A stretch of DNA of 64,000 bases from Tetraselmis striata (GCA_006384855.1 VCJN01000483.1:124001-188000), one strand, 5' to 3'; shown: positions 1 to 12,679, numbered from the stretch's first letter. A program made the numbers and translations. Notes: a model not told the origin generated them from the letters alone.

Positions 1-1073
1 GTATCCTGCGCACCAAGGACATCCCGCCATTCCGCCTGGCGCCAGTGCTTGATTGGTGCCCGCTGCTGCCGCTCCAGGGCAAAGTTAAGCACAAGCTGAA
101 GGACAGCCTGGTGGAGCTGTTCCACCTCGCCGCGGTGATCCCGGCGGAGGTGGCGGAGCAGTTCCCGCCCAGCCTGTACGTGTCGGAGCTCTGCCACCGC
201 AGCGAGGTTTGCCCCCACTCCCGCACCCGCGCCCTGCATCCCTCCATACTCAATTCGGGGACATGGGATGCTAAGCAGTGCTTAGCATGATTGCCAGTAA
301 GCTCGTAGCATTCGGCTCCAGTGAATTGGGTGCGCGCGTCAACCCAACACAACGCATTCTTCTGAAGCACTTCGTCCCGTTTAGCGTGCATCATTCTTTT
401 GTGTACCCTGTCATATTTCAAGATAGATGCAAATTTCACGAGGGGTCAGACCAGCAATGCATGGCAAACCCAGAGCGCGGCGAGGATGAATGCGCGCCGT
501 AATATGACAGACGCGCGCTCGTGGGGATTGCATGATTGCTGTGCACCAGGGGCATGCATTACACCGTGCGGCTTATGTTGCCGAGATAGCGATATATACC
601 AGAAGGAGCAAAACAGGGGACCGCGCTGCCATGTCTTTCCTGACAGGAGCATTTCATGTGCGGCATAGACACTCGATTATTCTTTAGCACAAGTAGTTTG
701 GTATTTCATCACATTTTTAATGCAAGCGGGAGAGGGCAATCAGAGGTTTGTGTGTGGGTGGGTGTGTGTGTGTGGGGGGTGGGGGGGGGGGGGGTCCCCG
801 CTTTGCTGTGACGGCTGGAGGAGCTGACGCGTGCACCACCGCGCCGGCGCTCAGGTGACGCTGTCCAGCCACATCTGGGCGCGGTGCAGCGCGCGCAGCC
901 TCACGGAGAAGCAGACGAACAAGCTGCAGCTGCTGTCGGACAACAAGCTCGTGGCCATCATCCGCCTGCAGCACTGCGAGCTCATCCTGGTGCCCGACTT
1001 TGAGCCTTCCACCGGGTCAATCCGCATGGCTGGCTTCCTGATGGCGGGCAACATCTACGACAGCGGCAGATAG
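1..1073 (+). CDS. 3' end of an unidentified two-or-more-exon gene
   Basis: The gene enters from the left edge. An exon runs to base 206, with the frame opening at base 3 and a donor GAG|gtttgc. The terminal exon is 855-1073, with acceptor ctcag|GTGACG and stop TAG at 1071-1073. The two join in phase 0 and give about 140 residues. The visible protein has a hydrophobic-basic first part (PVLDWCPLLPLQGKVKHKLK), a Leu-rich helix with VELFHLAAVIPAEVAEQF, and a C-terminus with LILVPDFEPSTGSIRMAGF ending NIYDSGR. I do not recognise the family. The short stretch DNKLVAIIRLQHCELILVPD faintly resembles the last strands of roadblock/LC7 proteins, but too little for a call. The intron (207-854) carries a GT-repeat and a G-run at 775-794. 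The exons are GC-rich like the other genes here. Confidence 0.6.
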
Positions 1074-2339
1074 GCGCGGCATGCAGCATGCGCACACAGG
1101 GAGCAGCCCTGCTCGCCTGTGCAATTTGTTGTCTTGCCAGAGGCCGGGCATGCATCGCCTCTGGCCAGCCAACCACCCAACGCAAGACGTAACGAATGTG
1201 GGATCGCATCTTGTGCACGCCCTGCGGTTCCGGGAAGGGGGGAGGAGGAGGGGGCGCGGGCCTCCTGCTGCGGCCGCTAGCTCATCATTGTGCCTCTGTA
1301 AATGTTTCTATTTTACCTCCGCCGGGTGGCACTAACCGCCTGTTTCTGGGCATCGCGTGATTGCTGCCTAAACCTCATGTCAGCAATGCGCGTTGCTGCA
1401 TTCCTGCATATCGCCCGCCTGGAGACAGTGACGAATGGGAGGCGACGTGCAGCGGCGCTACTGGGGGGGGGGGGGGGGGGCACTGAAGAGGACAAGTAGA
1501 TACAACAGGTGCTGCCAGCATGGGGAGGGGGGAGAGCTGCCCGCCCTTGGCTTTGGGACAGTTAGGCGGTTGGACACTGGCGGGCACCGCGCTGGCGCCA
1601 GCGGCATTAGCGACAACGAGGCTAGGGATGTTCCCTTCGTATCTCCCCCGGCTGCCGCTCTTACTTCATACAGAAATGGGTGCCGACCAGGGCTGCGCTT
1701 TTCCTCTCCCTCCCCAGGAGGGAGATGCACCGACGCACCTACGAGAACTCTTATCACAAGCCCCGAAATGGGCTTGCATGCAATCTATACGAACACCTGC
1801 TACCGTTCCGCTATAGGGTCAATTACGTTCGACCTTTGCTGTCGGGCAGGGTGGGTTCTCATTCGCATTGGTCGTATTGTACCTAGTCGGCACCCGCAAC
1901 CCCATCATCTACGATATCTGCGTGCACCCGTACACACATGCAGGTGCTGTCGCAGCTACAAGAAGCGGTAGCATTTTGTCTGCTTTGGAGTACCCGACCA
2001 CGTTACGGGTAGAAGCATCCGCCCACGGTTTGGCTTTGTCCAAACTTTTAATTTGCAGCATGGTTCGGGGGTAGTCACAGAAATGCTAAAGCGTTTTGCA
2101 CATTAAAGCTGGGTGCGCCGCTGTGCATTTGTGGTGTATCCTGCTGATAAATTCCCATCAGGCATACTCATTTTCTCGCTTTGCCAAAATTGATAAGGGG
2201 CAAGAAACAACAATATGCAGCGAACAATTGTGGGCAACCGAATAGTTGTGGTGTAGTTTCGCCTTTCCGTACTTGATCCCTGACAGGTTGGGCAGATTTT
2301 TTCAGTGCGAGTGTTCCCAGACCGCGCGAGCACCTACAC
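1074..2339. other. Spacer without a supportable gene
   Basis: There are frames in all directions but none has splice signals or protein-like composition. The stretch holds a G-run near 1465-1480, a purine-rich block 1240-1262 and moderately AT-rich sequence 2090-2300. I see no RNA gene and no transposon signature. Confidence 0.4.
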
Positions 2340-2496
2340 AAGTACGGCGTTGAGGCTTGCCCGCTTGGAAGGCCGCCGCCTCGTCGCTGCTGTCGCCGTC
2401 GATGACAGCCTTGTGCTTGGTGGGTGTGGATCTCTTACGCTTCACCTCGGCGGTCGCTGCCTTGCCCTTCTCCGCATCGCGGGCATCTACATCTGC
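2340..2496 (-). CDS. Possible exon of an unidentified acidic/basic nuclear-type protein
   Basis: Read on the minus strand, this block encodes a strongly charged, low-hydrophobicity segment. It contains DARDAEKGKAATAEVKRKRS and then a DGDSSDEAAAF stretch, typical of disordered nuclear proteins with a Ser-Asp-Glu cluster. A plausible acceptor (ggcag) lies at its right end and a GT donor (tgt|gtaggt) at its left end. No initiator or stop was found, so the parent gene is unresolved. It may belong with the weak exon-like segment at 2919-3080. The plus-strand frames over the same bases look like shadows. Confidence 0.3.
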
Positions 2497-2918
2497 CGAA
2501 TCGGAGCGAAGGCGTCACTTGTCGACGAGGGTAAGCAATGCAGAGGCACCGGCATGTTGCGACTGAGTTGGCCCATTTGGGCCGGCATGAGGAGGCGAGT
2601 CGAGCAGAGCAATGCCGGCCTGTTGCCAGCAGCCGCGCCCGCGCCCGCGCATGATATATGATCAGTGTGGGTCCGTACAAGCTGACCGAGGGGAGCGCCA
2701 TGTGCACCACGCACCATATAACCCCCCCCCCCCCCCCCCCCCCCCGCGGCCCCCGCCGTGCTCCGCCCTTCCGCCGCCTGTCATGTGCACGGCATTCCGC
2801 CCCCACATGAAGGGAAGTGGCTTGCAATACGAAAATCAGCACAATACCAGACGGACAGCGCAGCTTCCGCTGACACGCTTCCGCTAGTCCCTGCTGCTGG
2901 TACGTCCGCTAGTCCGCA

Positions 2919-3080
2919 TTACGATTGTCGTCCGTGTGCCCAGGCAATGTCAAGCCCCATTTTCAGCACGTTTTTTGGCACTGCGTGACCAACAGTCACG
3001 TCCGGCTGGATGCCCTTTGCGGCATCTGCGATAGTTTGCGAGATGAGAGAATTTAGTTTTCTCGATGCTGGCGCCGCGAC
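2919..3080 (-). CDS. Possible exon, unknown product
   Basis: The minus strand encodes an amphipathic helix-like run with RKLNSLISQTIADAAKGIQ followed by DVTVGHAVPKNVLKM and ends at a stop at 2919. Its third-codon-position GC is lower than in the neighbouring helicase gene. A GT (cgacaatc|gtaatg) near the end could be a donor. It could instead be a decayed mobile-element frame. There is no family assignment. Confidence 0.25.
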   Translation of the reverse strand, partial: VAAPASRKLNSLISQTIADAAKGIQPDVTVGHAVPKNVLKMGLDIAWAHGRQS

Positions 3081-3485
3081 TGGTCCCATCCCTCTGCCGG
3101 CGCCATCCGTCGGTTTATCCCTGCTAGCGGTCCACCTCCTGCCGGCAGGCGCGTCCCAGAAAACACGGAGACACAAGTGAGGATCGTTCATGGCCAGGGT
3201 GCAGGGATTCCACAGCTGCAGGCATTGTCCCACCGCTGCAGTGGCCCATCCTCACGCACACTACGATGCCGCACATACTGATGATACCGTAACCACGCTT
3301 TGAATTTTGGTATATTATTGTTTCTCACCACCACCACCACTAACCCCCCCCCCCCCCCCCCCAACAGGAAAAAAAGCCTCATTTATCTTGAAATATACCA
3401 GAATACACCACGGATCCTACAAGTATCTCGTGGCGCCCCTTGCTGCTGGCACAGTGTTCATGGTTTGATGGACCCGCACACCCAA

Positions 3486-6400
3486 TTACGCGGCACGATA
3501 CACAAGGACACGGCCGCCGCGCACCTTGAGGCCCAGATCCGATGGCCGGAGCACCGTCCCGCACTGCGCCACAAACGACAGCCACTGCGCCCAGCGCCGG
3601 CTGCCCGCCTCGAGCGTGCTGGGGTTGCAGATGACGAGCAGGCCGCGGCGCGGGCGCGTAATGGCCACGTTGAGCCGGCGCGGATCGGCCACAAAGCCGA
3701 TGCTCCGCGTCTCGTTGGACCTGGCGCCCAGATGCGCAGCGCGCCGTCAGCCGTCTTGCGGTGCCCGGCTGGGAGAGGGGCGGGGGGGAGGGAGGCAGGG
3801 CGGGGGGGGGGGGGGGGGGGCAGGTGCTCACCGCACGGTGGTGAACACCACCATGTCTGCCTCCTGCCCCTGGAAGCCGTCCACCGAGGATATCCGGATC
3901 TTGTCCGCCACGGAGCGGCGCAACGACTTGAGCAGCGACTTGAGCAGCCGGGCCTACTTGCAGCAGGGCACAAAGCAGAGGGTACGTCAACCTCCTCCCT
4001 CGCCACCGCCGCATGGTACGGCACACCGAGCCCACGGCGCCCGGCGGCCCCACTCACCTGGCCGTTGTACGGGGTGAGGATGGCCACCGAGCCCACGTCC
4101 TCGTTGTGGCGGAGGACCAGGTTGGCCACCGCCACCGCCAGGCGCGCCTCCTGTGCGTTGCTGAAGGACCGCCCGCCGCCGCTGTGCCCAAAGCTGTCGC
4201 TCGACTCCCGCCCCTTGACGGCAATCATGCCCACTGCAAGAGCGCCGCAAGTCAACGACAACGGCATCGCCAGCGGGGGTAATGCAGGTGGTAGGGTTTG
4301 GGGCTAGGGTTTGGGTGGGGTATCTACTCAGGCCCGGGGGGTTTAGGCCGCCTTGACAAGGCATAGCAAGGGGAGGCAAGGGGAGGCAAGGGGAGGGGAC
4401 ATGTACAGGACGGGGGGACTGCTGGGTACCTGGGTACTTGCTTGCCCACGGGATTCCCCGCAGCGGAGGGCGCTGGTCCGGGGAGACGCCTGACCGCACC
4501 TTCCCCTGGTAGAAACTGTGGCGGCGGGGATGAGAGTGAGGCGACCACCTAGCGTCTGGCTTATGCACTGGCGGGTATGCGAGAGCGAGGGAAGAGAGGC
4601 AGTGGGGGAAGGGGAGGAGGGGGAATGCGTACACATACACCCGCATACATATTTACACATAAATTGTTTGTGAAGGCGCATCTTTTCAGGGAAAGTGGGG
4701 GGGGGGGGGGGGGATAGCACCTCTTGCTGGGGAAGGCATTGATGCCGGGGTGCATGCGATACTGCATGTCCAGCAGGAAGACCGGCAGATTGGCCTCCGT
4801 CTCGAGGCGGGAGAAGAGCGTGCGCGTGAGGCCCGCCGCCTCGGCGCGCGCGGAGGTGACGGTGGGCGGCAGCTGCTTGGGGTCGCCCGTGAGGACGCAA
4901 CACTCCGCGCCCTTCATCAGCGGCACCAGCGCGGACGGCTCCGTCGCCTATAGCGGAACGGAAGCGGATGTTGTTGTTGGTTGCATGCAAGCCCAATGTG
5001 GGGCTTATGATAAGGGCTCTTGTAGGTGCGCCGGCATCCGGAGTTGCGCCAGGTGTAGTTTTGTCAACACACGATATCTAACGGCTAGGTCACTTCATTA
5101 TGCCAAGTGTTCTTATTACCCCGTCACAACCCGTATACTAATCGCTACCCATGCCGGTAGCATTGGTGATTTCTTTTCACTTGGGTGTGGGACTCCCCCC
5201 CGGGGGTGGGGGGATGGCATGGCATGGCTTCCCCCCACCTGCGTGGCCTCGTCCACGAGGACCACCTTGAAGCTGTGCGGCTTGAGGGTGGGCGAGGCCG
5301 CGCCGGCGCAGGTGCACAGCACCACCTGCGCGCCCTCCAGCGCGTTGCGCAGCGCGTCCTCCATCAGCATGTCCGCCAGCTTCCACTTCTTGTGCGACTC
5401 CGCGCGCAGCTCCCGCACCTCCGCCGCGCCCATCGGCGGCCGCGCGGCCTTCCCCGCATCCGCCGCGGCTCGCAGCTCCTCGCTCTCCGCGCGCACCGTG
5501 ACCGCCTGCTTCCCGCGCGTGCTCGCCTCTGCGCGCCCCTCCAGGCTCGCCCAGCGCAGGTCCTCCCTGATCTTCGCGGGGTTGCCCACGCGGACCGCGC
5601 TGATGCCGCGCTCCAGCAGCCCCTGACAGCGGGGCGGACAGTCATGCCGCCGCATGAGACAAACACCAGTGGCGATACCAATGGACAATCCAAACTTGTC
5701 CGATAATTCGATCAAAAGTGTAACCCGCATCACAAATCATAGCTCCTGCACCAGCCTTCTCCAATGATGCGAAAATCAGGGGCCAGTGGGTCAATGGCCG
5801 TATGTACATGGATATGGGTATGGATATATGTGTATACGAATATGTATATGTATACGAATATGTATACATATATATGTATATATGTGCATATATATACGAA
5901 TATGTATATGTATATATTTGAATATGTATATGTATACGTATGTGCATGTGTATATGTATATGTGTGTGTTTGTGTGTGTTTGTAGCATCTATACATATAA
6001 TAGCAACTGTGTGTGCGCAACACATCACTTTATATTAGAGTATCATGGTTTGATGTGTGCACATTGTTGTTGAGAGCGCACTGAAGGGGAAGGGGGGGGG
6101 GGGGGGGGGTCTCCCACCTCCAGCAGGTTGTCCACAGCCGCATTGGTATCCGCGACCACCAGCACCTGCCCCATGCGCTCCAGCACCTCGTCGTCCTCGC
6201 GCGCCGTGGTGGTCAGCACCTCTATCAGCCCCAGCATGGTGTGCGTCTTGCCCGTGCCGGGCGGCCCCTGCCACAGCGACACCGTGCGCGTGAGCGCGAA
6301 AGCGATGGCTTTGCGCTGCGTGCTGTTCAGGCCGTCGATCCCCAGCAGCACCCGCTGTGCGGCCACCCGCCACCCACTGCGCCGGGCACATGGACGGCCA

Positions 6401-9400
6401 CAGCAGTCAGCCCCACCGCGCGCCAGCACGGCCCATCCCATCCCGCTGTTGCTCAGACCAGCTCGGCGCAGCATCTCTGTCTCTATCGCATTGTCTGCGC
6501 ATCAAATGATAATACATCGAGAACTTGATAACAAGCCTGGATGTATACATGGCGGGCCTTTTGTTTCAGTTTCAGCTTCAAGTGGAGCGGACGCCCATCA
6601 CGTGATATAGAAACGTCTTACGGTCGTAACATCGACGTCAGCTCGCGCGCAGATGTTGAGCCGCATCCATGGTTTCGGACAGTGTTCTCCAATTGATCTG
6701 TAGCACTCCTTATTCGATAAAATCGAATAGACCGAGACCGCACTATATTCCAAATAGGAGTGAGCGGCAACCGTACATGCAGGGCAACATCCCACGGCAC
6801 AAGTGCCTGCTGGTCACCACCAAGCAGCAAGTTATCACCAGCGTCGCAGCGTGCACGCGAGTAAGGGAACACGGCCCTGGGTGACCCCAACTGGCGGGAT
6901 GCGGGACGCCCATTGGCGGCATCGTCAGTCGTCGATCGTGAAGGGCGCGTCAGCATGTATGCATACGCATACCGCACCGGTATGGTCTATTCAGGAGTAC
7001 CAGATGGCACGAAGGACCCAGTTCCTGCAGGCCTGCTTGTTTTCAGCCCAAACATGGCTAGAGTCAAGTAACATGCACACCCTTAGTATCATTTATGGCG
7101 CTCTTTATGCTCGTTTGGCACCCCCGAAACCATTCTGCTGAGCGCGTCTAATCAAACCTTTTCTTCTAGTATTTATGATTCATGAATATACCATCTTGCC
7201 GCATTGCCGGATGAGGACGCATAGGAGATGTGACTTATCATTTCATGTCTGCAATTGAATTGTCAAATCAGTGCACCAACCAGTAATGTTAATAGTTTCC
7301 TCCTATGGCACTGATCTGCGTCGGCATGGCTCTCTGCCCGGCTACACGGCCGCCGCCAAGGGCTGATGGAGCATGGCGTGAGTACCAGCCCGTGTGGGCA
7401 GCCCCGCCCCGAGCAGTGTGGGCGGGGTCCTCGCCTGTCCTCCGCCCACCGCGGCGGGAACTCTGCCAGCTCCGCGGAGCAGTGCACGCCCAGCAGGCTC
7501 GCGCGCAGCATCACAGCGCGGCGGCTCCCCACCCAGTGCACCGGCAGCTGCTTGATGGCCTGCCGGGAGAGGGGCAATGGCGGAGGATCAGAGGCGGAGG
7601 CAACAGGGGAAGGTGGGAGGGTGGATGCGGGGACGGTGTGACCCCCATTCTCTTCCACCCTCGACCCCTGAGTCCCAGCTGCCGCAGCATTGCATTCGTC
7701 ATACGCCGCATAGACAGCAGCCGTAGCGGCACCTCGCAGAGCGCCGCCAACGGGTTTGTTGTAGACGGCGGCAAAAAACAAATTGTAGGAATACACCGCT
7801 GCCCCGACATCATGGTTTCGGAGCATGCAATGCTCAAGAGCTGGTTTCGAAGCGCCGTCACGGCGTCTTCTCAGTATATCTATATGCTTATCATTCATAC
7901 CCCGTACGGTACATGAGACTCTACCTTGTGTATGGCGCCACTTTGAGTCTACGTGTGTGATGCAGCGGCCCTGCGCCCCCCCCCCCCCCCTTCCCCAACT
8001 CAGAAACACACACACACACGCACACACACCGGCGCATCGCCAGGCGTACCTGCAGCTGCCGCTTATAGGTGGCGTCCTCCGCCTTCTGATCCAGCCGCCA
8101 GCGGCACGCCTGCAGCTCGTCCAGCTGCAGCGATTCGTCGCGCTTCAGCACGATCTGCACCGACTTGGCCCTGCGCATCGGCGCATGCAGCCACAGAGGC
8201 AGCCCGTGTGAACCGTGGGCTGCTGCTAAGTCCTGCTGGGTTCAGCCATGTGCCAACATAATATACATCAGTCCTGCCATAAGTGAGTAAGCAATTACAC
8301 AGATGACAAGAACATGTCATTAACATGAGCACGTACGAGATCAACCATTATGGTAATAGTCCGGCGTTGTGCAACTACGCGGTGTTCATGAAGGGTCGCT
8401 GGTTGGCCTCATGTCATAACATAAACACTATGATATGCGCTTATGTCATGCGGAACGCCTAAGTTTGGAACCAGTGCGTGATCCTGGTGTCAACCTGTAG
8501 TGCAAGGGAAAGGGAAGGAAGGGGGGGGGGGAGAAGGGGGGGCTTCGCCCATGGCTACAAGCAGGCAGCTGGGCGAGCCGTACTTGACGTCACCAACGAC
8601 GCAGTCGAGCGTCTTCCGCTCGCCGCCGCGCAGCACTGTGCTCAGCACGGCATTGTCCCCCGTCTTGAAGCGGTGGTACGCGTCGTCGTCGACGGGGCCG
8701 GCGTCGTACGCAAAGCTGCTGTATAGTTGGTAGCTGCGCTGCGTCCGAAGGTCTGCGTGCCCGCACCGCCAGCATGGCGCGTCAGGACAGACAAATCCCC
8801 CCCCCCCCCCCCCCCCCCCCCTCTGTGCGTGCCCGCCCTTTGCGCATGCTGTGCCCAAATGGTAATGAGCAGGGCGGACTTGTCAGGCACAGCCCCGCCG
8901 CTTTGCGCTGCCTCGTCGCCGCGTCGTTGTAGATGTGCGCCGCCGCCTCTGACTGCTCCGTGTACTCTATCGTTATCGCATTCTCCAGCTTGGCCTGCAG
9001 CGCCTGCCGCGCCGCCCGCCGCCGCCCAGGTGTCAGGCGGGACCGCAGCAACACGTGGCGTGCAGCGGGAGGAGGGGGGATGGGGGGGAGGGGGGAGCAC
9101 CTCGCCGGCGGCCTTGAACTCCTCGGAGGTCAGGTTGGTGCCTTGCTCCTGGAGCATCACTCCCGCCTCATCAAGGTCGTCGCCCAGGTACTCCTGCTCC
9201 TGCCCCCCTGCGCGGCAGACGTCACCATCCCCCCACACCTCAGGCCCGTCTAAGCCCTATACGGAGGTTCCACCTGACTGCTGGTGCAGCATACCGCACC
9301 CTGTTGGTGCAGCACACCACTGCTGGTGCAGCACACCACACCGCACCCTGCAGCGGAGCTCTCCGTCGTCAACCCATCCTTCCCACCGCCTCCCCGGCGT

Positions 9401-9656
9401 TGCTGTTCCCCCTACGTCCCGCAGGCGCCGAGGCGGTCTCACCCCGACGCAACACGGACGCCCGCGTTACAATGCACCGCAGTCCGAGCACAGCGCCAGC
9501 CTGCACCGCGCCGCGCCTGGCGCCACTCGATCGTCGAGAGCCACCAAGCCCGGGTACGGATGCCGATGGGCGCCGCCATACGCCCGGCGGCCACGACCGG
9601 ACGAGCGGCTGCGCACTGCCGGCCGCAGGTACTACCAGCATCCGGGGTGCAGCCAT
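3486..9656 (-). CDS. UPF1/IGHMBP2-type superfamily 1 helicase, predicted organelle-targeted
   Basis: Thirteen exons join in phase to a 780-aa frame: 9387-9656, 9101-9199, 8891-8994, 8584-8733, 8050-8170, 7450-7559, 6118-6376, 5239-5622, 4721-4947, 4430-4515, 4058-4233, 3832-3953, 3486-3720. Helicase motifs occur in order: Walker A GPPGTGKT (about residue 321), DEATQ (495-499), GDPKQLPP and QYRMHP (about 520-567), the ILTPYNGQ region, SVDGFQGQEAD (about 685) and the arginine-finger motif NVAITRPRRG (about 720). These match the UPF1/SMUBP2 branch of ATP-dependent 5'-3' RNA/DNA helicases, with a stalk-like charged region before Walker A. The start ATG (9656) opens an Arg/Ala/Ser-rich, acid-poor segment of about 90 residues that looks like a plastid or mitochondrial presequence. 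No CH zinc domain of true UPF1 is seen, so a role in nonsense-mediated decay is not implied. Splice sites in exons 2, 6 and 10 were chosen by phase. Confidence 0.88.
5805..5992. repeat. TA/TG/TATG microsatellite inside a helicase intron
   Basis: A run of degenerate tatgtata / tatacga units and then tgtgtttgtg lies in the intron between helicase exons 7 and 8 (5623-6117). Frames across it give only Tyr-Ile-Cys-Val or Thr-His repeats and are not genes. Confidence 0.85.
8797..8821. repeat. Homopolymer C run in a helicase intron
   Basis: Roughly 24 consecutive C on the plus strand (G on the sense strand of the helicase gene) lie between exons 4 and 3. It is one of more than 25 long G or C runs in this window, most of them in introns or spacers. 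Confidence 0.85.
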
Positions 9657-10036
9657 CGGGGACGCACAGCTAGCAGGGGCAAGGCTACGCTGCCCTCACT
9701 CCCAATGTTCTGCGCTTTGCGGCAGCTGTGACTGCCAGGTCGGCCACCTGGCCGACGACCGAGGGAGGCGCCGTCGTTCGCCCGATCTGACCCATCGTTC
9801 AATATTTGATAAATAAAGTGATCACGGGTTACACGGGCTCCCCGTACTCGTACAAGGGTTTGGCTACCCATCTACAGGTAGTCATCAGAAGTGCCGGCAC
9901 AGTAAGTCAGCGACCCAAAGTCACTGGCTTCCGACCTAGCAGCTAGGATTATTAGTGCCGGTACCGTTCCAGTAGTTTGGTCCCTGCTATCCGTGGCGGA
10001 CCCCCTGCTGCTATGCACGCGCGGAATAAGAATCCT
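9657..10036. other. Boundary between helicase 5' end and accessory island
   Basis: This is the region upstream of the helicase start codon. GC content falls from about 9790 onward. I see no TATA box that can be argued for and no further exon. The promoter must lie here if the start at 9656 is right. Confidence 0.35.
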
Positions 10037-10762
10037 TTTTTTTTCCCGCCCGTGGGACAGGACGGGCAACAGTGAAACCCGTGTAGCGTCCCTACGACGG
10101 CCGTCCAGACAGGGAGCCGGCTACGGAAAGCCGCCCTGGGTAGACGACGCTCCGTTGTACAGGGTAGTCAATAAGCCGAGGCATTCTGCAAGACTAATTT
10201 AAGGCCAGTTAGGGAATTTCCACCACTGTTGGATCACCGTCTAAGCCACTGCCATTAAAAATACCCGGCACTGACCACGAAAGGTCCGCGCTACCCGTTT
10301 AGGCGTCGGCCCATTCGAGTAATGCGAGTTGGGGCAAGCCCCAAGGCATCCCGCGGAACAAAGCATTTCGGGAGGGCGACACATGTGCAACAAAAGGCAA
10401 TGTGAGGGAGGGCCCGACGCCATAGCTGGAAAGTTTTCCCATTCCCAGTAAAAACCAGGGCGCCGTGAAGGGAGGGAGGGACCCCGCCCAAACTCATGTC
10501 TTCAGGTGTTGACGCAATAACCTGACTACTAATTGAATCCGTAACCTCCGGAACTAACAACCCCAAATTATGACGGTGATGCCCCCACCGCGGGCATTCC
10601 ACCAACATATACGCACTGTTGTTCGATAGTCTCAGATTCACTTGCGTCACATGCAGGGCAGTGTTCAAGGAACCGCTCAGGCATGGCATGAATCCGGGCC
10701 AATCGGCGGGCAGTGGGAAAAACTCGGGTGCGTAATTGTATCATACTGTGCAGCCCGGCCAC
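10037..10762 (-). pseudogene. Non-LTR retrotransposon 3' end (decayed reverse-transcriptase tail)
   Basis: On the minus strand the frame carries the zinc-binding tail usual at the C-terminus of LINE reverse transcriptases. A CPACD element (near 10650) is followed, after a frameshift, by MLVECPRWGHHRHNLG. About 100 more residues follow to a stop near 10291, then a 3' untranslated stretch that ends in an A-run (a T-run on the plus strand, 10037-10046). The last about 140 bases are repeated at 38947-39075 and, more diverged, at 23960-24012, always ending in the A/T run. The copy is broken by frameshifts and lacks the RT catalytic core. Confidence 0.55.
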
Positions 10763-12679
10763 ACCCCCCTGCGGGGAAGAATCCCTACTCGCATGCAGTG
10801 TCGTATGCCGATCCAGTGCGAATATATCGACTATATCAGATACAAATGTACTTGCTATTGTTGCTGCTGTTGCTAGTACGACCCTGGTAAAATATTTATC
10901 AAAAATACATTCAGGAGTACCCGATAAGGATTACCAGGCAGGCATATATATGAAACCATTATAAATCAGGCCAAAATAATAGTATAACATTGATTACTTA
11001 TATGAACGATGAACTGCTATAACAACAAAGCAAGCAATAGAGGAATTGCAGGTAGTTGCACCGCAGGATGGCGAGTAGAGATTGCACAACTCGTCGTAAA
11101 TGGCGGATATGGATTGGTAGGTTTCCCCTGTTATTGCCTTGTGGCTATCATGAATATGAAGGCGAATAAGTGCTTCAGGTTCATTTCCTGTATACTACCT
11201 GCAGACCCTCTTCATACACAGTGGTGCCAGGACTACGGTACGGCCAGTCGTTGTCTCCTACATCATGTACAAGCAGGCTAGATGCCCCCCCCCCCCCCCC
11301 CCCCCACGCACCTGTGTGGTGTCTCCTGCTGTGGCATGTTGGTAGTCGGTTCTATGGTAATATGTTCACCTAGGAACACCGTCTGTAGACCTGAGGACCA
11401 TGGAATACGCACGTCTGGGGCTCCCGATAGGTGCCCCCCCCCCCCTTCCCGATTTCTCTTGCGCCTGACCCATATTGGCATTCTCAGCTGTGCGGCGGTG
11501 CAGCTCCTATATTGGACATGCTTACTTGTTGCGAAGGAACATAGCAAGGCCAACGGCAGCGACAGGGTTGTATCCCACCGTAAATTGGTGAGGTACCCAG
11601 GTATCTGCAACAACCTGGCGCCGTGGGCTTGGCATGCCTCAGGCTACTTGACAATCTAGCAGCCCAGCCGTGGCAGTACACATAGCTTAGCCTGCGTAGT
11701 GACGGCGGCGGCGGCTGACAGCAGCAACGCGCATATATCTCTTGCTATTTGTTTTTTGTTCCTACGGCTTGCAGATACGCAGGCAGCGCACCAAACGTGA
11801 GTGGCACCCCTAGCGATGGTGACGGAAAGGATGAAGTGCTAGCAGACAGGCGCTGCTGCTGTGGACACCTGGCGGACGTGACCCGCAGGCGAATGGCCAT
11901 GGCCATTCCCTGATAAAAGTGTTATGATGCACTTTTGAGGTACCTGGCTATGACTCTATGTATTGCCTTGTGATTTCCATCCAAGGTCTTGGCCTTTAAT
12001 TCCAAATTGACCGTATGCGGCGGCGCAGGGCATGACTAAATAGAATATGTGTTCGAATGACTTGCACATCTTTACGATTAGAATCAACATGACACCTCTA
12101 TCATGTCAAGACCAATCACACAGCGAAAAGGATGCGTCTTCTTATTGTATGGACTGTAGGGTGTCCGATCGCTGTTGATTTCTCTGCTGCCAGAAGCATG
12201 AATTCCGCGTTTGAGTTGCCGTTGAGGCCGTAACGGACAATAGTGGACTTGCTGCCTGATTGCAGTGGACCTCATGTTCCCACCTGGGTTTCTATGTACG
12301 TTTACCGGGTATCTTTCTCACATGACGTGTACAGATATATACCAGGTACATACTGGCCCCCAAATTGACAACCCCCACGACAAGCTGCTGACCACCCCCT
12401 CCGCTATGCAAGCATGCAGAGCAAGTATCCGGTATACTTCCACATGGCAAGGGCACATACTGAGCAGCACAGTCACCATCAACTACAGCAATTATAATGC
12501 TCATCCACAGCATAATAGCCATCCTAATGCCTGGAGCGGCGCAAACATCTAACGAAGATCTGCAGCATAGGCATCCAAATGCCTCGGACGGCGCACAGCT
12601 CTGCCGTTGAACAACACCGCCACCCGCCTCCGCACCATAGCCGTGCATCCCTGGGCATCTCACTCAGGGGCAGTGGGCT
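10763..12679. other. Long non-coding stretch of the accessory island
   Basis: No gene can be supported in these 1.9 kb. It holds a C-run (11284-11305), a shorter one at 11436-11446, a GGC-triplet patch near 11702-11717 and an AT-rich part around 10880-11170. Two palindromes lie at 11891-11940. No terminal repeats were found. Confidence 0.4.
11891..11937. repeat. Adjacent palindrome and inverted repeat
   Basis: GAATGGCCATGGCCATTC at 11891-11908 is a perfect 18-bp palindrome. Ten bases later AAAAGTG (from 11915) pairs with CACTTTT across an 8-base loop. Together they would form two neighbouring hairpins. There is no gene next to them to give a regulatory reading. Confidence 0.6.

Noticed and set aside
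1435..1971. 178-codon plus-strand frame
   Set aside because: It begins in a G-run, has low-complexity start, no splice context and no protein-like domain. It is better explained by chance.
3300..4307. 335-codon plus-strand frame
   Set aside because: It runs antisense through helicase exons 11-13. The minus strand has the complete helicase motifs, so this is a shadow of GC-rich coding DNA.
5642..6073. Tyr/Ile/Thr/His-rich frames on both strands
   Set aside because: These are translations of a TA/TG microsatellite within an intron.
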